From positions 682,001 to 746,000 of the forward strand of contig JBKBHS010000001.1 in assembly GCA_046299555.1 (NCBI GenBank): a stretch of 64,000 bases of DNA. The letters are read 5' to 3'. The DNA is from CALKJP01 sp046299555. Its GTDB lineage: Bacteria; Bacteroidota; Bacteroidia; JACCXN01. Position 1 is the first letter of the stretch, and each line of letters begins with the position of its first letter. The notes below the pieces were generated by a model. It was not told the origin of the DNA. It ran no database searches and saw nothing but the letters and a program-made list of their open reading frames with translations. Shown piece after piece: positions 1-7,471 of this stretch. The position numbers were made by a program, and so were the translations under genes.

Positions 1-618
1 GACTATTCACAAAATACTTATGAATTAACTGAATATCCCATAAGTGCCGAAAAAAAATCAAATGAAGTATTTGTACCAACAACAATTCAACAAGTTTTAA
101 TAAATAGGAAAGAATTAAGTTTAAATATAGATACCAATAAAATTGATACACTTAAAAAAGTAAATAATTTATTTAAGAATTTTGAATCAGATTCAACAGA
201 GATAGATGAGTCAAAATTTAAAAATATAAATAAAGAAAATGCACAAAGCACGTTTAATTATACATTAAAACAAGCAGGAGTAAGGTTAACAATTTTTTAT
301 TTATTCAGAGCTTTTTTGTCGGTAATTAGTTTAATTGTTCTTTTTAATCTGTCTATTGCAACAGCATCTGCAACAAGTATTTTTTTATTACTTATAAGTT
401 TTTTTCTTGGAATTTTATTTTCCACATTATTTCTGTATAAAACTTTAGATTTATTAGTTTTTGCTGATAGAATTAGAGTAAAATATAATTGGCTTAAAAA
501 TCAAGGTTGGTATTATTTTTTACTTGGGCTTTGCATTTTATTTATTTTTACCACATTGTATTGGTTAATGATAATGGGGGTTTATTGGTCATTTAATATA
601 GTTGACGCTTTCTTCTAA
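1..618 (+). CDS. C-terminal part of a membrane protein (5' end outside window)
   Basis: The reading frame is open from base 1 to the stop at 616-618, so this is the last 205 codons of a longer gene. The visible part begins with about 90 polar, Lys/Asn/Glu-rich residues. It then has two or three strongly hydrophobic segments: one around SVISLIVLFNLSIA running into FLLLISFFLGILF, and one near the C-terminus around YYFLLGLCILFIFTTLYW. A TTG at 316 could be mistaken for a start, but the frame clearly continues upstream of it. I do not recognise the family. An integral membrane protein with a cytosolic or periplasmic N-terminal stretch is all that can be said. Confidence 0.7.
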   Translation, partial: DYSQNTYELTEYPISAEKKSNEVFVPTTIQQVLINRKELSLNIDTNKIDTLKKVNNLFKNFESDSTEIDESKFKNINKENAQSTFNYTLKQAGVRLTIFYLFRAFLSVISLIVLFNLSIATASATSIFLLLISFFLGILFSTLFLYKTLDLLVFADRIRVKYNWLKNQGWYYFLLGLCILFIFTTLYWLMIMGVYWSFNIVDAFF

Positions 619-621
619 AAG

Positions 622-659
622 TTTAAACACTTCAAAAATTCATTGATAATTGTTTAAAC
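622..659. repeat. Two GTTTAAAC palindromes 31 bp apart
   Basis: The 8-base palindrome GTTTAAAC occurs at 622-629 or very close (gtttaaacact) and again at 652-659 (tgtttaaacatt), centre to centre about 31 bp, roughly three helical turns. They lie in the 180-bp gap between two genes that converge. No function is known; chance is quite possible in AT-rich DNA. Confidence 0.35.
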
Positions 660-798
660 ATTAAACTTAAAAATTTAATCTAAAACATTGATATATTAAC
701 AAGATATAAAACAAAACTTATGTAAATCTATTAATTTATCAGCCTTTGGTAAATTGTGTAATTATTTAAATCGTAATAGGATTATTTAATTTTATTTT

Positions 799-1587
799 TT
801 ACAAACAACCGGTTCTTCCTCCATCAACAGGAAGATTAATGCCGGTTATATAAGCAGCTGCAGGTGATGCCAAAAATGCAATAGCTGCAGCTATTTCATG
901 AGCTTCGGCAAAACGTCCGGCCGGAATTTCGCTTTCCATTTCATTTATAATTTCTGAAATAGATTCACCTGTTTTTTCTGATTTAGCTTCAATTAATGAA
1001 CGTAATCGTTGTGTATTGGTAGCACCTGGCAGAACATTATTAACTGTTATTCCATAACCTGCAACTTCGGTAGCAAGAGTTTTCGACCAATTTGCAACAG
1101 CAGCTCTAATGGTATTTGAAACCCCTAAGCCTTTTAAAGGCTGTTTTACAGATGTAGAAATTACATTGATAATACGACCATACTTTTCAGCTTTCATGCC
1201 TTCAATTACAGCCTGCATTAATATATGGTTGCATATTAAATGATTGTTAAATGCATTTAAAAATTCTTCTGTTTTAGCGTTGGTAATTAATCCTCCCGGA
1301 GGTCCTCCCGTATTATTAACCAATATATGCACCACTCCATTGGCTTTTATAAAAGCATTTACTTTTTCTTTAAGTAATTCAGGTTTAGAAAAATCGGCAC
1401 ATAAAAATTTATGCTTTTGTCCTTGCGTTGCATCCAGTTCGCTAATTGTTTGTTTTAAACTTTCTTCATTTCTAGCTATTAAAACCAAATTAGCACCCAT
1501 TTTTGAAAGTTCTATGGCTGCAGCTTTTCCTATACCTTGGGTACTGCCGCATACAATAGCAGTTTTATTTTTTAAATTTAAATCCAT
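799..1587 (-). CDS. SDR-family oxidoreductase, atypical catalytic motif
   Basis: This is a 262-residue Rossmann-fold protein of the short-chain dehydrogenase/reductase superfamily. The N-terminal nucleotide motif reads CGSTQGIG (residues 13-20). NNTGG follows at 91-95, where most members have NNAG. A Ser sits at 144-146, and the C-terminus has the PVDGG motif usual for 3-oxoacyl-ACP-reductase-like SDRs. The YxxxK catalytic pair is replaced by S157-x3-R161 (VSNTIRAAV). That fits the BKR-like SDR-like subgroup, which departs from the classical tetrad. It is transcribed away from the 3-hydroxyanthranilate dioxygenase gene 100 bp away. Similar SDRs often sit near kynurenine genes in Bacteroidota, so a role in that pathway is a reasonable inference. 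The substrate is unknown. Confidence 0.85.
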   Translation of the reverse strand: MDLNLKNKTAIVCGSTQGIGKAAAIELSKMGANLVLIARNEESLKQTISELDATQGQKHKFLCADFSKPELLKEKVNAFIKANGVVHILVNNTGGPPGGLITNAKTEEFLNAFNNHLICNHILMQAVIEGMKAEKYGRIINVISTSVKQPLKGLGVSNTIRAAVANWSKTLATEVAGYGITVNNVLPGATNTQRLRSLIEAKSEKTGESISEIINEMESEIPAGRFAEAHEIAAAIAFLASPAAAYITGINLPVDGGRTGCL

Positions 1588-1686
1588 GAGTCAAAATTAG
1601 TAGGATAAATATGAATAAAAAATTAAAAATTTTATGATACAAAGAAGATGTTTTTTACTTTAGTAAACATTAAAAACTAAAATACT

Positions 1687-2214
1687 ATGTCTATTCAACG
1701 TCCTTTTAATTTTAAAAAGTGGATAGAAGAAAATCGCCATTTATTAAAACCACCGGTTGGTAACAAGGTTATTTTTGAAAACACGGAGTTTATAGTTATG
1801 GTTGTGGGTGGTCCCAATTCGCGTAAAGATTTTCACTATAATGAAAGTGAAGAATTTTTCTATCAGTTAGAAGGTAATATTACTGTAAAAATTCAAGAAG
1901 AGGGTAAAGCCGTTGATGTTCCAATTAATGAAGGAGAAATTTTTTTGTTGCCTCCTAAAGTACCTCATAATCCAGTAAGAGGAGCTAATACCATAGGGCT
2001 TGTAATTGAACGTAAACGAAGAGAGGGCGAAAAAGATGGACTGCTTTGGTATTGTGAAAAATGTAATCATAAATTGTACGAAGAATATTTTAAGCTAACA
2101 AATATTATGACCCAATTTCAGGAAGTTTTTGCCCGTTTTTATGGAAGTGAAGATTTACGAACTTGTAAAAAATGTGGTTATGTAATGGAACCGCCTCAAC
2201 CTCCTAAAGCTTAA
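1687..2214 (+). CDS. nbaC: 3-hydroxyanthranilate 3,4-dioxygenase
   Basis: This 175-residue cupin opens the ring of 3-hydroxyanthranilate to give 2-amino-3-carboxymuconate semialdehyde (ACMS) in tryptophan/kynurenine breakdown. The catalytic iron ligands line up with the family as H50, E56 and H94 (spacing as in the human enzyme's H47/E53/H91). The C-terminal rubredoxin-like second iron site typical of bacterial enzymes is intact: C123-x2-C126 and C160-x2-C163. The length is normal. The ATG at 1687 sits after an A-rich leader. The next enzyme of the route, ACMS decarboxylase, is encoded 650 bp downstream on the same strand. A terminator directly follows this gene, so the two are probably separate transcripts. 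The protein is expected to be cytoplasmic. The symbol haaO is also used. Confidence 0.93.
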   Translation: MSIQRPFNFKKWIEENRHLLKPPVGNKVIFENTEFIVMVVGGPNSRKDFHYNESEEFFYQLEGNITVKIQEEGKAVDVPINEGEIFLLPPKVPHNPVRGANTIGLVIERKRREGEKDGLLWYCEKCNHKLYEEYFKLTNIMTQFQEVFARFYGSEDLRTCKKCGYVMEPPQPPKA

Positions 2215-2218
2215 ACAG

Positions 2219-2241
2219 AACCGCCTTATGGCGGTTTTTTT
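2219..2241 (+). terminator. Rho-independent terminator after the dioxygenase gene
   Basis: The stem AACCGCC/GGCGGTT has loop TTAT and is followed by an unbroken T run. It begins five bases after the stop codon. Confidence 0.85.
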
Positions 2242-2293
2242 AATAACTTAAAATATAATTGGTAAGAAAAAATTAAATATTTATCGTTAAAAA

Positions 2294-2324
2294 TTTGCAG
2301 TTTAACGAATTTGTAATAAGTTTG
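2294..2324 (+). promoter_or_regulatory. Bacteroidota-type promoter for the four-helix-bundle gene
   Basis: TTTG at 2294-2297, exactly 19 bases, then TAAGTTTG at 2317-2324 match the known Bacteroidota primary sigma consensus TTTG-N19-TAnnTTTG. Transcription would start near 2331. That leaves the upstream GTG at 2340 almost leaderless and favours an ATG at 2367-2379. Confidence 0.6.
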
Positions 2325-2366
2325 TTATAGCAAAGAATAGTGTTAAATTATTTAAACTTACCAACT

Positions 2367-2801
2367 ATGGAAATGGAAATGGAAAATAACAACACCACCG
2401 GCTATACAGAGCTTAATGTGTGGAAAGAAGCAAGGGCATTAGTAAAACATATTTATGAATTTACTGCTAAATATCCTGAAAATGAGCGATGTGGTTTAGC
2501 ATTACAAACTCGTGAAACCGCTATAACCGTACCTTCCAGAATTGCAGAAGGTGCTGGTCGTAAGCAAGCCAATGCTTCTCTAAAATATTTATTAGCAGCA
2601 AAAAGTGCTTTGTTTGAATTGGAAACCCTAATTTATATTGGGCAAGATTTAGGTTATTGTTCCGAAAGCGATGCGCAAGCTTTAATTGACAAAATTATTA
2701 ATTCGCGCAAATTGCTTTTTGGATACATTCGTTTTAAAGAGCGAAAAATGAATGGTAAGGACGAGCCAAACTATAATCATCATAACAGTTATAATGCATA
2801 A
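2367..2801 (+). CDS. Four-helix-bundle protein (S23/23S rRNA intervening-sequence family)
   Basis: About 144 residues. It matches the small four-helix-bundle family often found inside intervening sequences of 23S rRNA genes and also free-standing in Bacteroidota. Supporting stretches are the N-terminal ELNVWKEARALVKHIYEFT, the central RETAITVPSRIAEGAGR and the following ASLKYLLAAKSALFELETLI. The molecular role is not established. In-frame starts are GTG 2340 and ATG 2367, 2373 and 2379. I chose 2367 because the putative promoter ends at 2324 and the extra residues upstream are not family-like. The gene has its own promoter and terminator and so sits as an independent unit between two kynurenine-route genes. 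Confidence 0.85.
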   Translation: MEMEMENNNTTGYTELNVWKEARALVKHIYEFTAKYPENERCGLALQTRETAITVPSRIAEGAGRKQANASLKYLLAAKSALFELETLIYIGQDLGYCSESDAQALIDKIINSRKLLFGYIRFKERKMNGKDEPNYNHHNSYNA

Positions 2802-2806
2802 ATGAG

Positions 2807-2832
2807 AAAGCCGGAATTATCCGGCTTTTTTT
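2807..2832 (+). terminator. Rho-independent terminator after the four-helix-bundle gene
   Basis: A nine-pair stem AAAGCCGGA/TCCGGCTTT with loop ATTA runs into T7. It starts six bases after the stop. It overlaps the first codons of a longer reading of the next gene and therefore argues for a later start there. Confidence 0.85.
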
Positions 2833-2861
2833 ATGCAATCTCATTGTTTACTTTTGCCCAC

Positions 2862-3884
2862 ATGCAAGAACATATTTTTACCATCGATATTCATACTCAT
2901 ATATTACCTGAAAATCTTCCTAATTGGAAAGAAAAATTTGGGTATGGCGGTTTTATACAATTAGATCATCATAAGCCTTGTTGCGCCAGAATGATATTAG
3001 ATACCGGCAAGTTTTTTCGTGAAATAGAAGATAATTGCTGGAGTGCAGAAAAACGTATCCATGAATGTAATCATCATCATGTTGATGTGCAGGTATTATC
3101 AACAGTTCCCGTTATGTTCAGCTATTGGGCAAAGCCGTATGACTGTTTAGAATTATCTATGTTTTTGAACGATCATATTGCCGAAATTGTACATAAATAT
3201 CCTAAGCGTTTTATCGGTTTAGGAACCATTCCCATGCAGGCACCAGATTTAGCTATAAAAGAATTAGAGCGATGTAAAAAAATAGGTTTGGTAGGCGTTC
3301 AAATTGGTTCGAATGTAAATCAGGAAAATTTGAATGAAGAAAAGTATTTTCCCATTTTTCAGGCTTGTCAGGAATTAGGCATGGCGGTATTTGTGCATCC
3401 TTGGGAAATGATGGGCGAAGCCAACATGCAACGTTATTGGTTGCCTTGGCTGGTTGGCATGCCTGCAGAAACAAGCAGAGCTATTTGCTCCATGATTTTT
3501 GGTGGTGTACTAGAGCGCTTACCCAACTTGCGTGTTGCTTTTGCGCATGGCGGAGGTTCTTTTCCGGCTACATTAGGCAGAATTGAACATGGCTTTAATT
3601 GTCGTCCCGATTTGGTAGCTATTGATAATAATGTAAATCCTCGTGAGTACATTGGTAAATTCTGGATTGACAGTTTAGTACACGATGCCAAAACCTTAGA
3701 TTATGTGCTTGATTTATTTGGTGCTGATAAAATTGCTTTAGGTAGTGATTATCCTTTCCCGCTTGGAGAACTGGAACCGGGAAAACTCATCAACAGCATG
3801 CCATATACCAAAGAAGTGAAAGAAAAATTGTTGCATCAATCAGCTTTAAATTGGCTAGGGTTAAATAAAGACAAGTTTTTATAA
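2862..3884 (+). CDS. 2-amino-3-carboxymuconate-6-semialdehyde decarboxylase (ACMSD), amidohydrolase fold
   Basis: About 340 residues. This zinc TIM-barrel decarboxylase turns ACMS into 2-aminomuconate semialdehyde, steering 3-hydroxyanthranilate carbon to catabolism rather than quinolinate/NAD. Visible family features are DIHTHILP near the N-terminus (zinc HxH), FVHPWEMMG, the AFAHGGG strand and the closing GSDYPFPLG with the catalytic Asp. An ATG at 2802 is in frame, but the stretch it would add is the terminator of the preceding gene. ATG 2862 gives the usual start (MQEHIFTIDIHTH) and usual length. Its substrate is the product of the dioxygenase encoded at 1687-2214. No kynureninase or kynurenine monooxygenase gene is in the window. 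Confidence 0.88.
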   Translation: MQEHIFTIDIHTHILPENLPNWKEKFGYGGFIQLDHHKPCCARMILDTGKFFREIEDNCWSAEKRIHECNHHHVDVQVLSTVPVMFSYWAKPYDCLELSMFLNDHIAEIVHKYPKRFIGLGTIPMQAPDLAIKELERCKKIGLVGVQIGSNVNQENLNEEKYFPIFQACQELGMAVFVHPWEMMGEANMQRYWLPWLVGMPAETSRAICSMIFGGVLERLPNLRVAFAHGGGSFPATLGRIEHGFNCRPDLVAIDNNVNPREYIGKFWIDSLVHDAKTLDYVLDLFGADKIALGSDYPFPLGELEPGKLINSMPYTKEVKEKLLHQSALNWLGLNKDKFL

Positions 3885-3918
3885 AATACATTTACTGATA
3901 TAAATCATATTCAAAACT

Positions 3919-3960
3919 GATTTTAATCGTGTTTTTTCAGGTTAGAATGTTTCACTTTTG
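3919..3960 (+). promoter_or_regulatory. Possible CRP/FNR-type site and promoter upstream of the repeat coiled-coil gene
   Basis: GATTTTAATC at 3919-3928 has the GAT-N4-ATC form. The -7-like CACTTTTG at 3953-3960 has one mismatch to TAnnTTTG. The centre-to-end distance is 36.5 nt, the same as at 6800-6845 and 58317-58361. Alone this is weak; it gains weight from the shared spacing. Confidence 0.3.
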
Positions 3961-3984
3961 TTTTAAATTTTAAAACAAACAACC

Positions 3985-4602
3985 ATGGAACAGACAAAAG
4001 AAACATTCGCTATTGATAAATTTATTCAGCGACTTAGAGATGCTCAGATAGAATTAGAAGAATTTCGTGTTCAACTGGCACTTGGTAAAGCAGAAGCAAA
4101 AGATAAATTTGAAGAACTGAAACATTCGCTGCAAAAGTTTATCGTTGAGGTAGAGAACTATTTTTATCAGGCAGGAGTTTTAGATGCGGATAAAAAAATA
4201 AACCTTCAAAAAGCTATTGATGAGTTAAAGGTTCAGTTAAGCATTGGCATTGCAGATGCAAAAGATGTTTATGCAGAACAGAAAAAGAATATTGAAAAAT
4301 ATCTGAACCAAATAGAAACAATTGTTTTATCAAACGAGCGTGTAGCGGATATGAAAGAAAAAGTAATGTCGGAGTTTGAAAAGGCAAAAATTAAACTAGA
4401 GATTTTGCAGCTGCAATTCAATTTGGGCAAGCTCGAAGTAAAAGATGAAATAAATAAATACAGCAAAGAAGTTAGTCAGACAATTGAAGAAATTGAAAGT
4501 ATTTTAAAATCTAAATCGGATGACTATATTGCAAAATTTGAAAATATACAAAGCGAATTAAAAAAGGCCTATTCGCATTTTAAGAAAGCATTTGTAGGGT
4601 AG
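3985..4602 (+). CDS. Triple-repeat helical (coiled-coil) protein of unknown function
   Basis: A 205-residue, charged, Cys-poor and almost wholly helical protein without signal peptide or membrane segment. It contains three copies of one helical unit. The repeat cores are LALGKAEAKD (31-40), LSIGIADAKD (85-94) and FNLGKLEVKD (145-154). Each is preceded by an amphipathic helix (ELEEFRVQ, DELKVQ, LEILQLQ) and followed by one ending in a VENYF/IETIV/IESIL element. The unit is about 55-60 residues. I do not recognise a named family; phasin-like or apolipoprotein-like helical bundles are the nearest architectural comparison. The gene stands alone, and a bidirectional terminator separates it from the converging kinase operon. 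Confidence 0.75.
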   Translation: MEQTKETFAIDKFIQRLRDAQIELEEFRVQLALGKAEAKDKFEELKHSLQKFIVEVENYFYQAGVLDADKKINLQKAIDELKVQLSIGIADAKDVYAEQKKNIEKYLNQIETIVLSNERVADMKEKVMSEFEKAKIKLEILQLQFNLGKLEVKDEINKYSKEVSQTIEEIESILKSKSDDYIAKFENIQSELKKAYSHFKKAFVG

Positions 4603-4628
4603 AAGAGGAAGAGAGAAATAACAAATAA

Positions 4629-4657
4629 AAAGGGGAGAGGTATTCTCCCTTTTTTTG
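4629..4657. terminator. Bidirectional terminator between converging genes
   Basis: An A-run, GGGGAGA, short loop, TCTCCC and a T-run form a stem (one bulged G) with A-tract on one side and T-tract on the other. It can end both the coiled-coil gene (+) and the AarF-type kinase gene (-). Confidence 0.75.
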
Positions 4658-6364
4658 TTATCCGTCATAATCGCCTTTGCGGAGATTATTCAAAAGCCCG
4701 GTAGCAATTATTCCGGCTAAAATAAATCCAATTATTCCCGGAGCTGAAATATCATTCCACCAAAATGGAGGTGTTTTTGCTACAATTAATAATGATGAAC
4801 CTATAATTAATGCAGATATTAATACAGCAGAAACTATTTGTCGGCTAATACGATTTAAAGAATGTATAACAGGGTCGATACCTTTATGCTGAATGTCAAC
4901 TTTAATTTCTCCGCTATTTATTTTACGAATGGCGTTTTTTAAATCACGAGGAAAATCTTCCATATAAGCCCCTAACTCGATTGCAGAGTTTAAAACTTTT
5001 TTGCCAAAATCAAGCGGATTGAATTTTTTAGCAATAACCTTTAACATAAATGGTTTTGCAAGAGCCACCACATCAATTTCAGGATATAAGCTTTTAGCAA
5101 CACCCTCAACAGTAACCAATGAGCGCGCCAGTAAGAAGAAATGAGGCGGAACTTTTAAGCCATGTTTTACAATAATATCTTTTATTTCGAGCATAATTGT
5201 GCTCATTTCATTCTGATGTATCTGACTAATGCTGTATTTGTTTACGAACTCGGTAATATCGTATTCTAAATCGCGGTAGTTTTTTATAACTGTTTTATCA
5301 GAAAGTAGTAGTAAGGTTTTTATAATGCGTTTCACATCACCACTTCTAATCGCAATAAATAAAGTTGCTAATTGCTCAATATCACGTGGAATCATATTCC
5401 CCATCATGCCATAATCAATAAAACATACTACATTACCCGGTAAAACAAACACATTTCCCGGGTGCGGATCGGCATGAAAAAATCCATGTTCAAACACCTG
5501 TTTTAAAAAGGTGTTGATTAATCGTGTGGCAATTATTTTTCTGTCGAAGCCGCCTTGTTCTAATTTTTGATAATCGGAAATTTTAATTCCTTTAATGTAT
5601 TCGAGCGTTAAAATTCTATCGGTTGTAAATTCTTGATAAACTTTTGGTAAATAAATTTCGCTATGGTAATACGGGTCTTTTTTGTAATTGTTGGTAAAGC
5701 GTTGTAGGTTGATAGATTCATGAATAAAATCTAATTCTTTAATAATGCTGTCTTCAAACATTTTTACCAATCCTCGCGGGTCGAAATTGCGAACTTCCGG
5801 CACACGTTTGTTTAAAATATCAGCCACATAATACATGGCTTTTAAATCTGATAAAATTAGTTCTCGAATATATGGGCGCTGAATTTTTACCACTATTTCA
5901 TCACCATTTTTTAATCTCCCTCGATGTACTTGAGCAATAGATGCAGATGCAAAGGCTGATGTTTCAAATACGTCAAACACCTCATCCACTTTTTTATTAA
6001 GCTGAAACTCTATAAGAGAAATGGCAATATCGCCTTTTTCCGGTGGAACTCCGTCTTGTAACTTTTCAAGTTCTTTTATTAATTCAGCAGGTAGTAAATC
6101 CGGTCGATTACTTAATATTTGTCCAAACTTAATGAATGTGGGGCCCAACTCTTCGCACACCATGCGCATTTTTTCCCATTTTGTAAGCGATAATGAACGT
6201 GCATATGCTCTTCGAGGAATTAATTTTCTTATAAAAGCAAAGCGTTTATGCTCGTCCAAATAAGCCACCATATCTTCAAATCCGTATTTTGCCAATACGC
6301 GAAGAATCTGGTTGTAACGCCTGATGTGTTTATATTCTTTTTCTATATAAGATAAAAAGCCCAT
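4658..6364 (-). CDS. ABC1/AarF/UbiB-family atypical protein kinase-like protein
   Basis: 568 residues. Family landmarks are all present. KFGQILSNRPDLLP is the KxGQ motif and ASIAQVHRG is the Ala-rich nucleotide loop. VVKIQRP holds the kinase Lys, HADPHPGN is the catalytic-loop equivalent, and IDYGMMG is the DFG equivalent. The last about 60 residues carry two hydrophobic helices (around IVSAVLISALIIGSSLLIV and PGIIGFILAGIIATGLL), as in UbiB, so it is likely membrane-anchored. UbiB homologues support quinone biosynthesis or lipid handling; Bacteroidota use menaquinone, so the exact target is open. The start ATG at 6362-6364 abuts the stop of the small upstream gene, pointing to a two-gene operon. 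Confidence 0.9.
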   Translation of the reverse strand: MGFLSYIEKEYKHIRRYNQILRVLAKYGFEDMVAYLDEHKRFAFIRKLIPRRAYARSLSLTKWEKMRMVCEELGPTFIKFGQILSNRPDLLPAELIKELEKLQDGVPPEKGDIAISLIEFQLNKKVDEVFDVFETSAFASASIAQVHRGRLKNGDEIVVKIQRPYIRELILSDLKAMYYVADILNKRVPEVRNFDPRGLVKMFEDSIIKELDFIHESINLQRFTNNYKKDPYYHSEIYLPKVYQEFTTDRILTLEYIKGIKISDYQKLEQGGFDRKIIATRLINTFLKQVFEHGFFHADPHPGNVFVLPGNVVCFIDYGMMGNMIPRDIEQLATLFIAIRSGDVKRIIKTLLLLSDKTVIKNYRDLEYDITEFVNKYSISQIHQNEMSTIMLEIKDIIVKHGLKVPPHFFLLARSLVTVEGVAKSLYPEIDVVALAKPFMLKVIAKKFNPLDFGKKVLNSAIELGAYMEDFPRDLKNAIRKINSGEIKVDIQHKGIDPVIHSLNRISRQIVSAVLISALIIGSSLLIVAKTPPFWWNDISAPGIIGFILAGIIATGLLNNLRKGDYDG

Positions 6365-6721
6365 TTATTTACCTTGAGGATTTTTAAGTTGCGCCAATTC
6401 TTCTCTTAAAACAGAAATTTCTTTTTGTAAAGCTTCAATATCGTTTATATGCGCAATATGCAGTTTTTGATAAATTTTAATGGCGGCTTCTTCCAGTCGT
6501 TTTTCAAATTGCTGTTCTACATCTTTTGCTTTTTCGGCTAATTTGTGTAAAAGAGTTGCTTCATCGTATTCTTCTGCGCCCTCGCTGTGAATAAAATCGT
6601 CAAGTTTTTGTTTCCCTTCTTTAACCATATTAGCAAGCTTTTCCATTAATTCTTTGTCTTGCGACATTATATAAAGATTTGAGCCTAGTGTAAGCAACTC
6701 CAGAAGTGTTCTTGTTTTCAT
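6365..6721 (-). CDS. Small coiled-coil (phasin-like) protein, operon partner of the AarF-type kinase
   Basis: 118 residues. A short hydrophobic N-terminus (LLELLTLGSNLYIM) is followed by a long amphipathic helical region rich in Lys/Glu (KELMEKLANMVKEGKQKLDD). A C-terminal heptad-like stretch (IEALQKEISVLREELAQL) looks like a leucine zipper. This layout resembles the polyhydroxyalkanoate-granule-associated/phasin-like small proteins found beside AarF-type genes. The stop codon is immediately followed by the kinase ATG, so the two are almost surely co-translated. No enzymatic motif is visible. A lipid- or membrane-surface-binding partner of the kinase is an inference only. Confidence 0.75.
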   Translation of the reverse strand: MKTRTLLELLTLGSNLYIMSQDKELMEKLANMVKEGKQKLDDFIHSEGAEEYDEATLLHKLAEKAKDVEQQFEKRLEEAAIKIYQKLHIAHINDIEALQKEISVLREELAQLKNPQGK

Positions 6722-6799
6722 GGTTTTAAAGTATTTGCAGCAAAGCTAATGATGAACAATTGTAATGCTAATGATTTTTGTCAGAATTACGGTGTAAAA

Positions 6800-6845
6800 A
6801 CAAGATAATTATCATGTTTTGTATTGAATAAAAAAAGTACTTTTG
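6800..6845 (+). promoter_or_regulatory. Palindromic operator-like site and promoter upstream of the CBS gene
   Basis: GATAATTATC at 6804-6813 lies inside an 18-nt near-palindrome (ACA-a-core-a-TGT, 6800-6817). TACTTTTG at 6838-6845 fits the -7 consensus TAnnTTTG. The palindrome centre is 36.5 nt upstream of the last base of the -7 element, near -42 from the expected start. This is the position of a class II CRP/FNR activator site. Confidence 0.45.
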
Positions 6846-6864
6846 AAAATAAAAATGGATAATT

Positions 6865-7272
6865 ATGAATTTATCAGACTCTATTACAAGTTTAATGAGC
6901 AAAAATGTAAAAACTATTCAGGCAAATGATACTTTATTGAAAGTAAAACATTTTTTTGAAGCAAAAGATTTTCATCATCACTTACCTGTAATGGATGGTG
7001 ATAAAGTAGTAGGAATGGTAAGTTTATACGATTTTTTAATTGCTAAAAAAGCAGCAACGCTTAATGATGATGATCCAATATATAATTCGGTATTGGTTAA
7101 AGATTTTATGCGTACTCACTTAAAATGTGTTACAGAAAATGATACCATAAAACATGCATTAACTATGTTTATTGAACATTCAATACAAGCGCTCCCTGTA
7201 ATTTCTAATGGAAAGCTAATAGGCATAGTTACTTCCAACGATATATTAAGAGCATTATTAAAAGAAAGTTAA
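6865..7272 (+). CDS. Tandem CBS-domain protein
   Basis: 135 residues made of two CBS units. The first runs about 8-70 (SLMSKNVKTIQANDTLLKV... LPVMDGDKVVGMVSLYDFL). The second runs about 75-133 (DFMRTHLKCVTENDTIKHALTMF... LPVISNGKLIGIVTSNDIL). No other domain is present, so this is a stand-alone Bateman module. Such proteins usually bind adenosyl ligands and act as energy or redox sensors. The partner is not evident from the neighbours, which are tRNA genes and the divergent kinase operon. The upstream region holds a striking palindrome at the right distance for an activator. Confidence 0.9.
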   Translation: MNLSDSITSLMSKNVKTIQANDTLLKVKHFFEAKDFHHHLPVMDGDKVVGMVSLYDFLIAKKAATLNDDDPIYNSVLVKDFMRTHLKCVTENDTIKHALTMFIEHSIQALPVISNGKLIGIVTSNDILRALLKES

Positions 7273-7360
7273 TTTAAGATGCTGTAAGAATCAAATAAAA
7301 AAGTATTGCTTTTCACACGAAATCAAAAATTAGTAACAATTAAATTCCTATTTAAAAAAA

Positions 7361-7381
7361 GTGGCCTCGGCAGGAATCGAA
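7361..7381 (-). repeat. 21-nt copy of the 3' end of the neighbouring tRNA-Arg(CCG)
   Basis: Bases 7361-7381 are identical to 7471-7491. These cover the last 20 nt of the tRNA-Arg(CCG) gene (T-arm 3' part, acceptor 3' strand, discriminator) plus one flanking base. Both copies follow an A7 run. The 89 bases between them hold two small hairpins (GAAGAG/CTCTTC and CTGCGA/TCGCAG) and no gene. The copy lacks the rest of a tRNA, so it is a fragment: a tRNA relic or an attachment-site-like duplication. Confidence 0.75.
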
Positions 7382-7471
7382 TGAAGAGGCGAAGCTCTTC
7401 ACTGCGATTGCAAACCTCGCAGCCGGCATTTCTTTTAAAATTTAAGTGGAAAATATTTTATAAAAAAAGTG

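Noticed and set aside
2802..2861. Upstream ATG for the ACMS decarboxylase
   Set aside because: These codons are the terminator of the preceding gene; the family start and length fit ATG 2862.
1687..3884. A complete kynurenine pathway
   Set aside because: Only the dioxygenase and the decarboxylase are certain; no monooxygenase, kynureninase, dehydrogenase or deaminase gene is in the window.
7361..7440. A third tRNA gene
   Set aside because: Only the last 20 bases of a tRNA are present; no acceptor 5' strand, D-arm or anticodon arm can be drawn.
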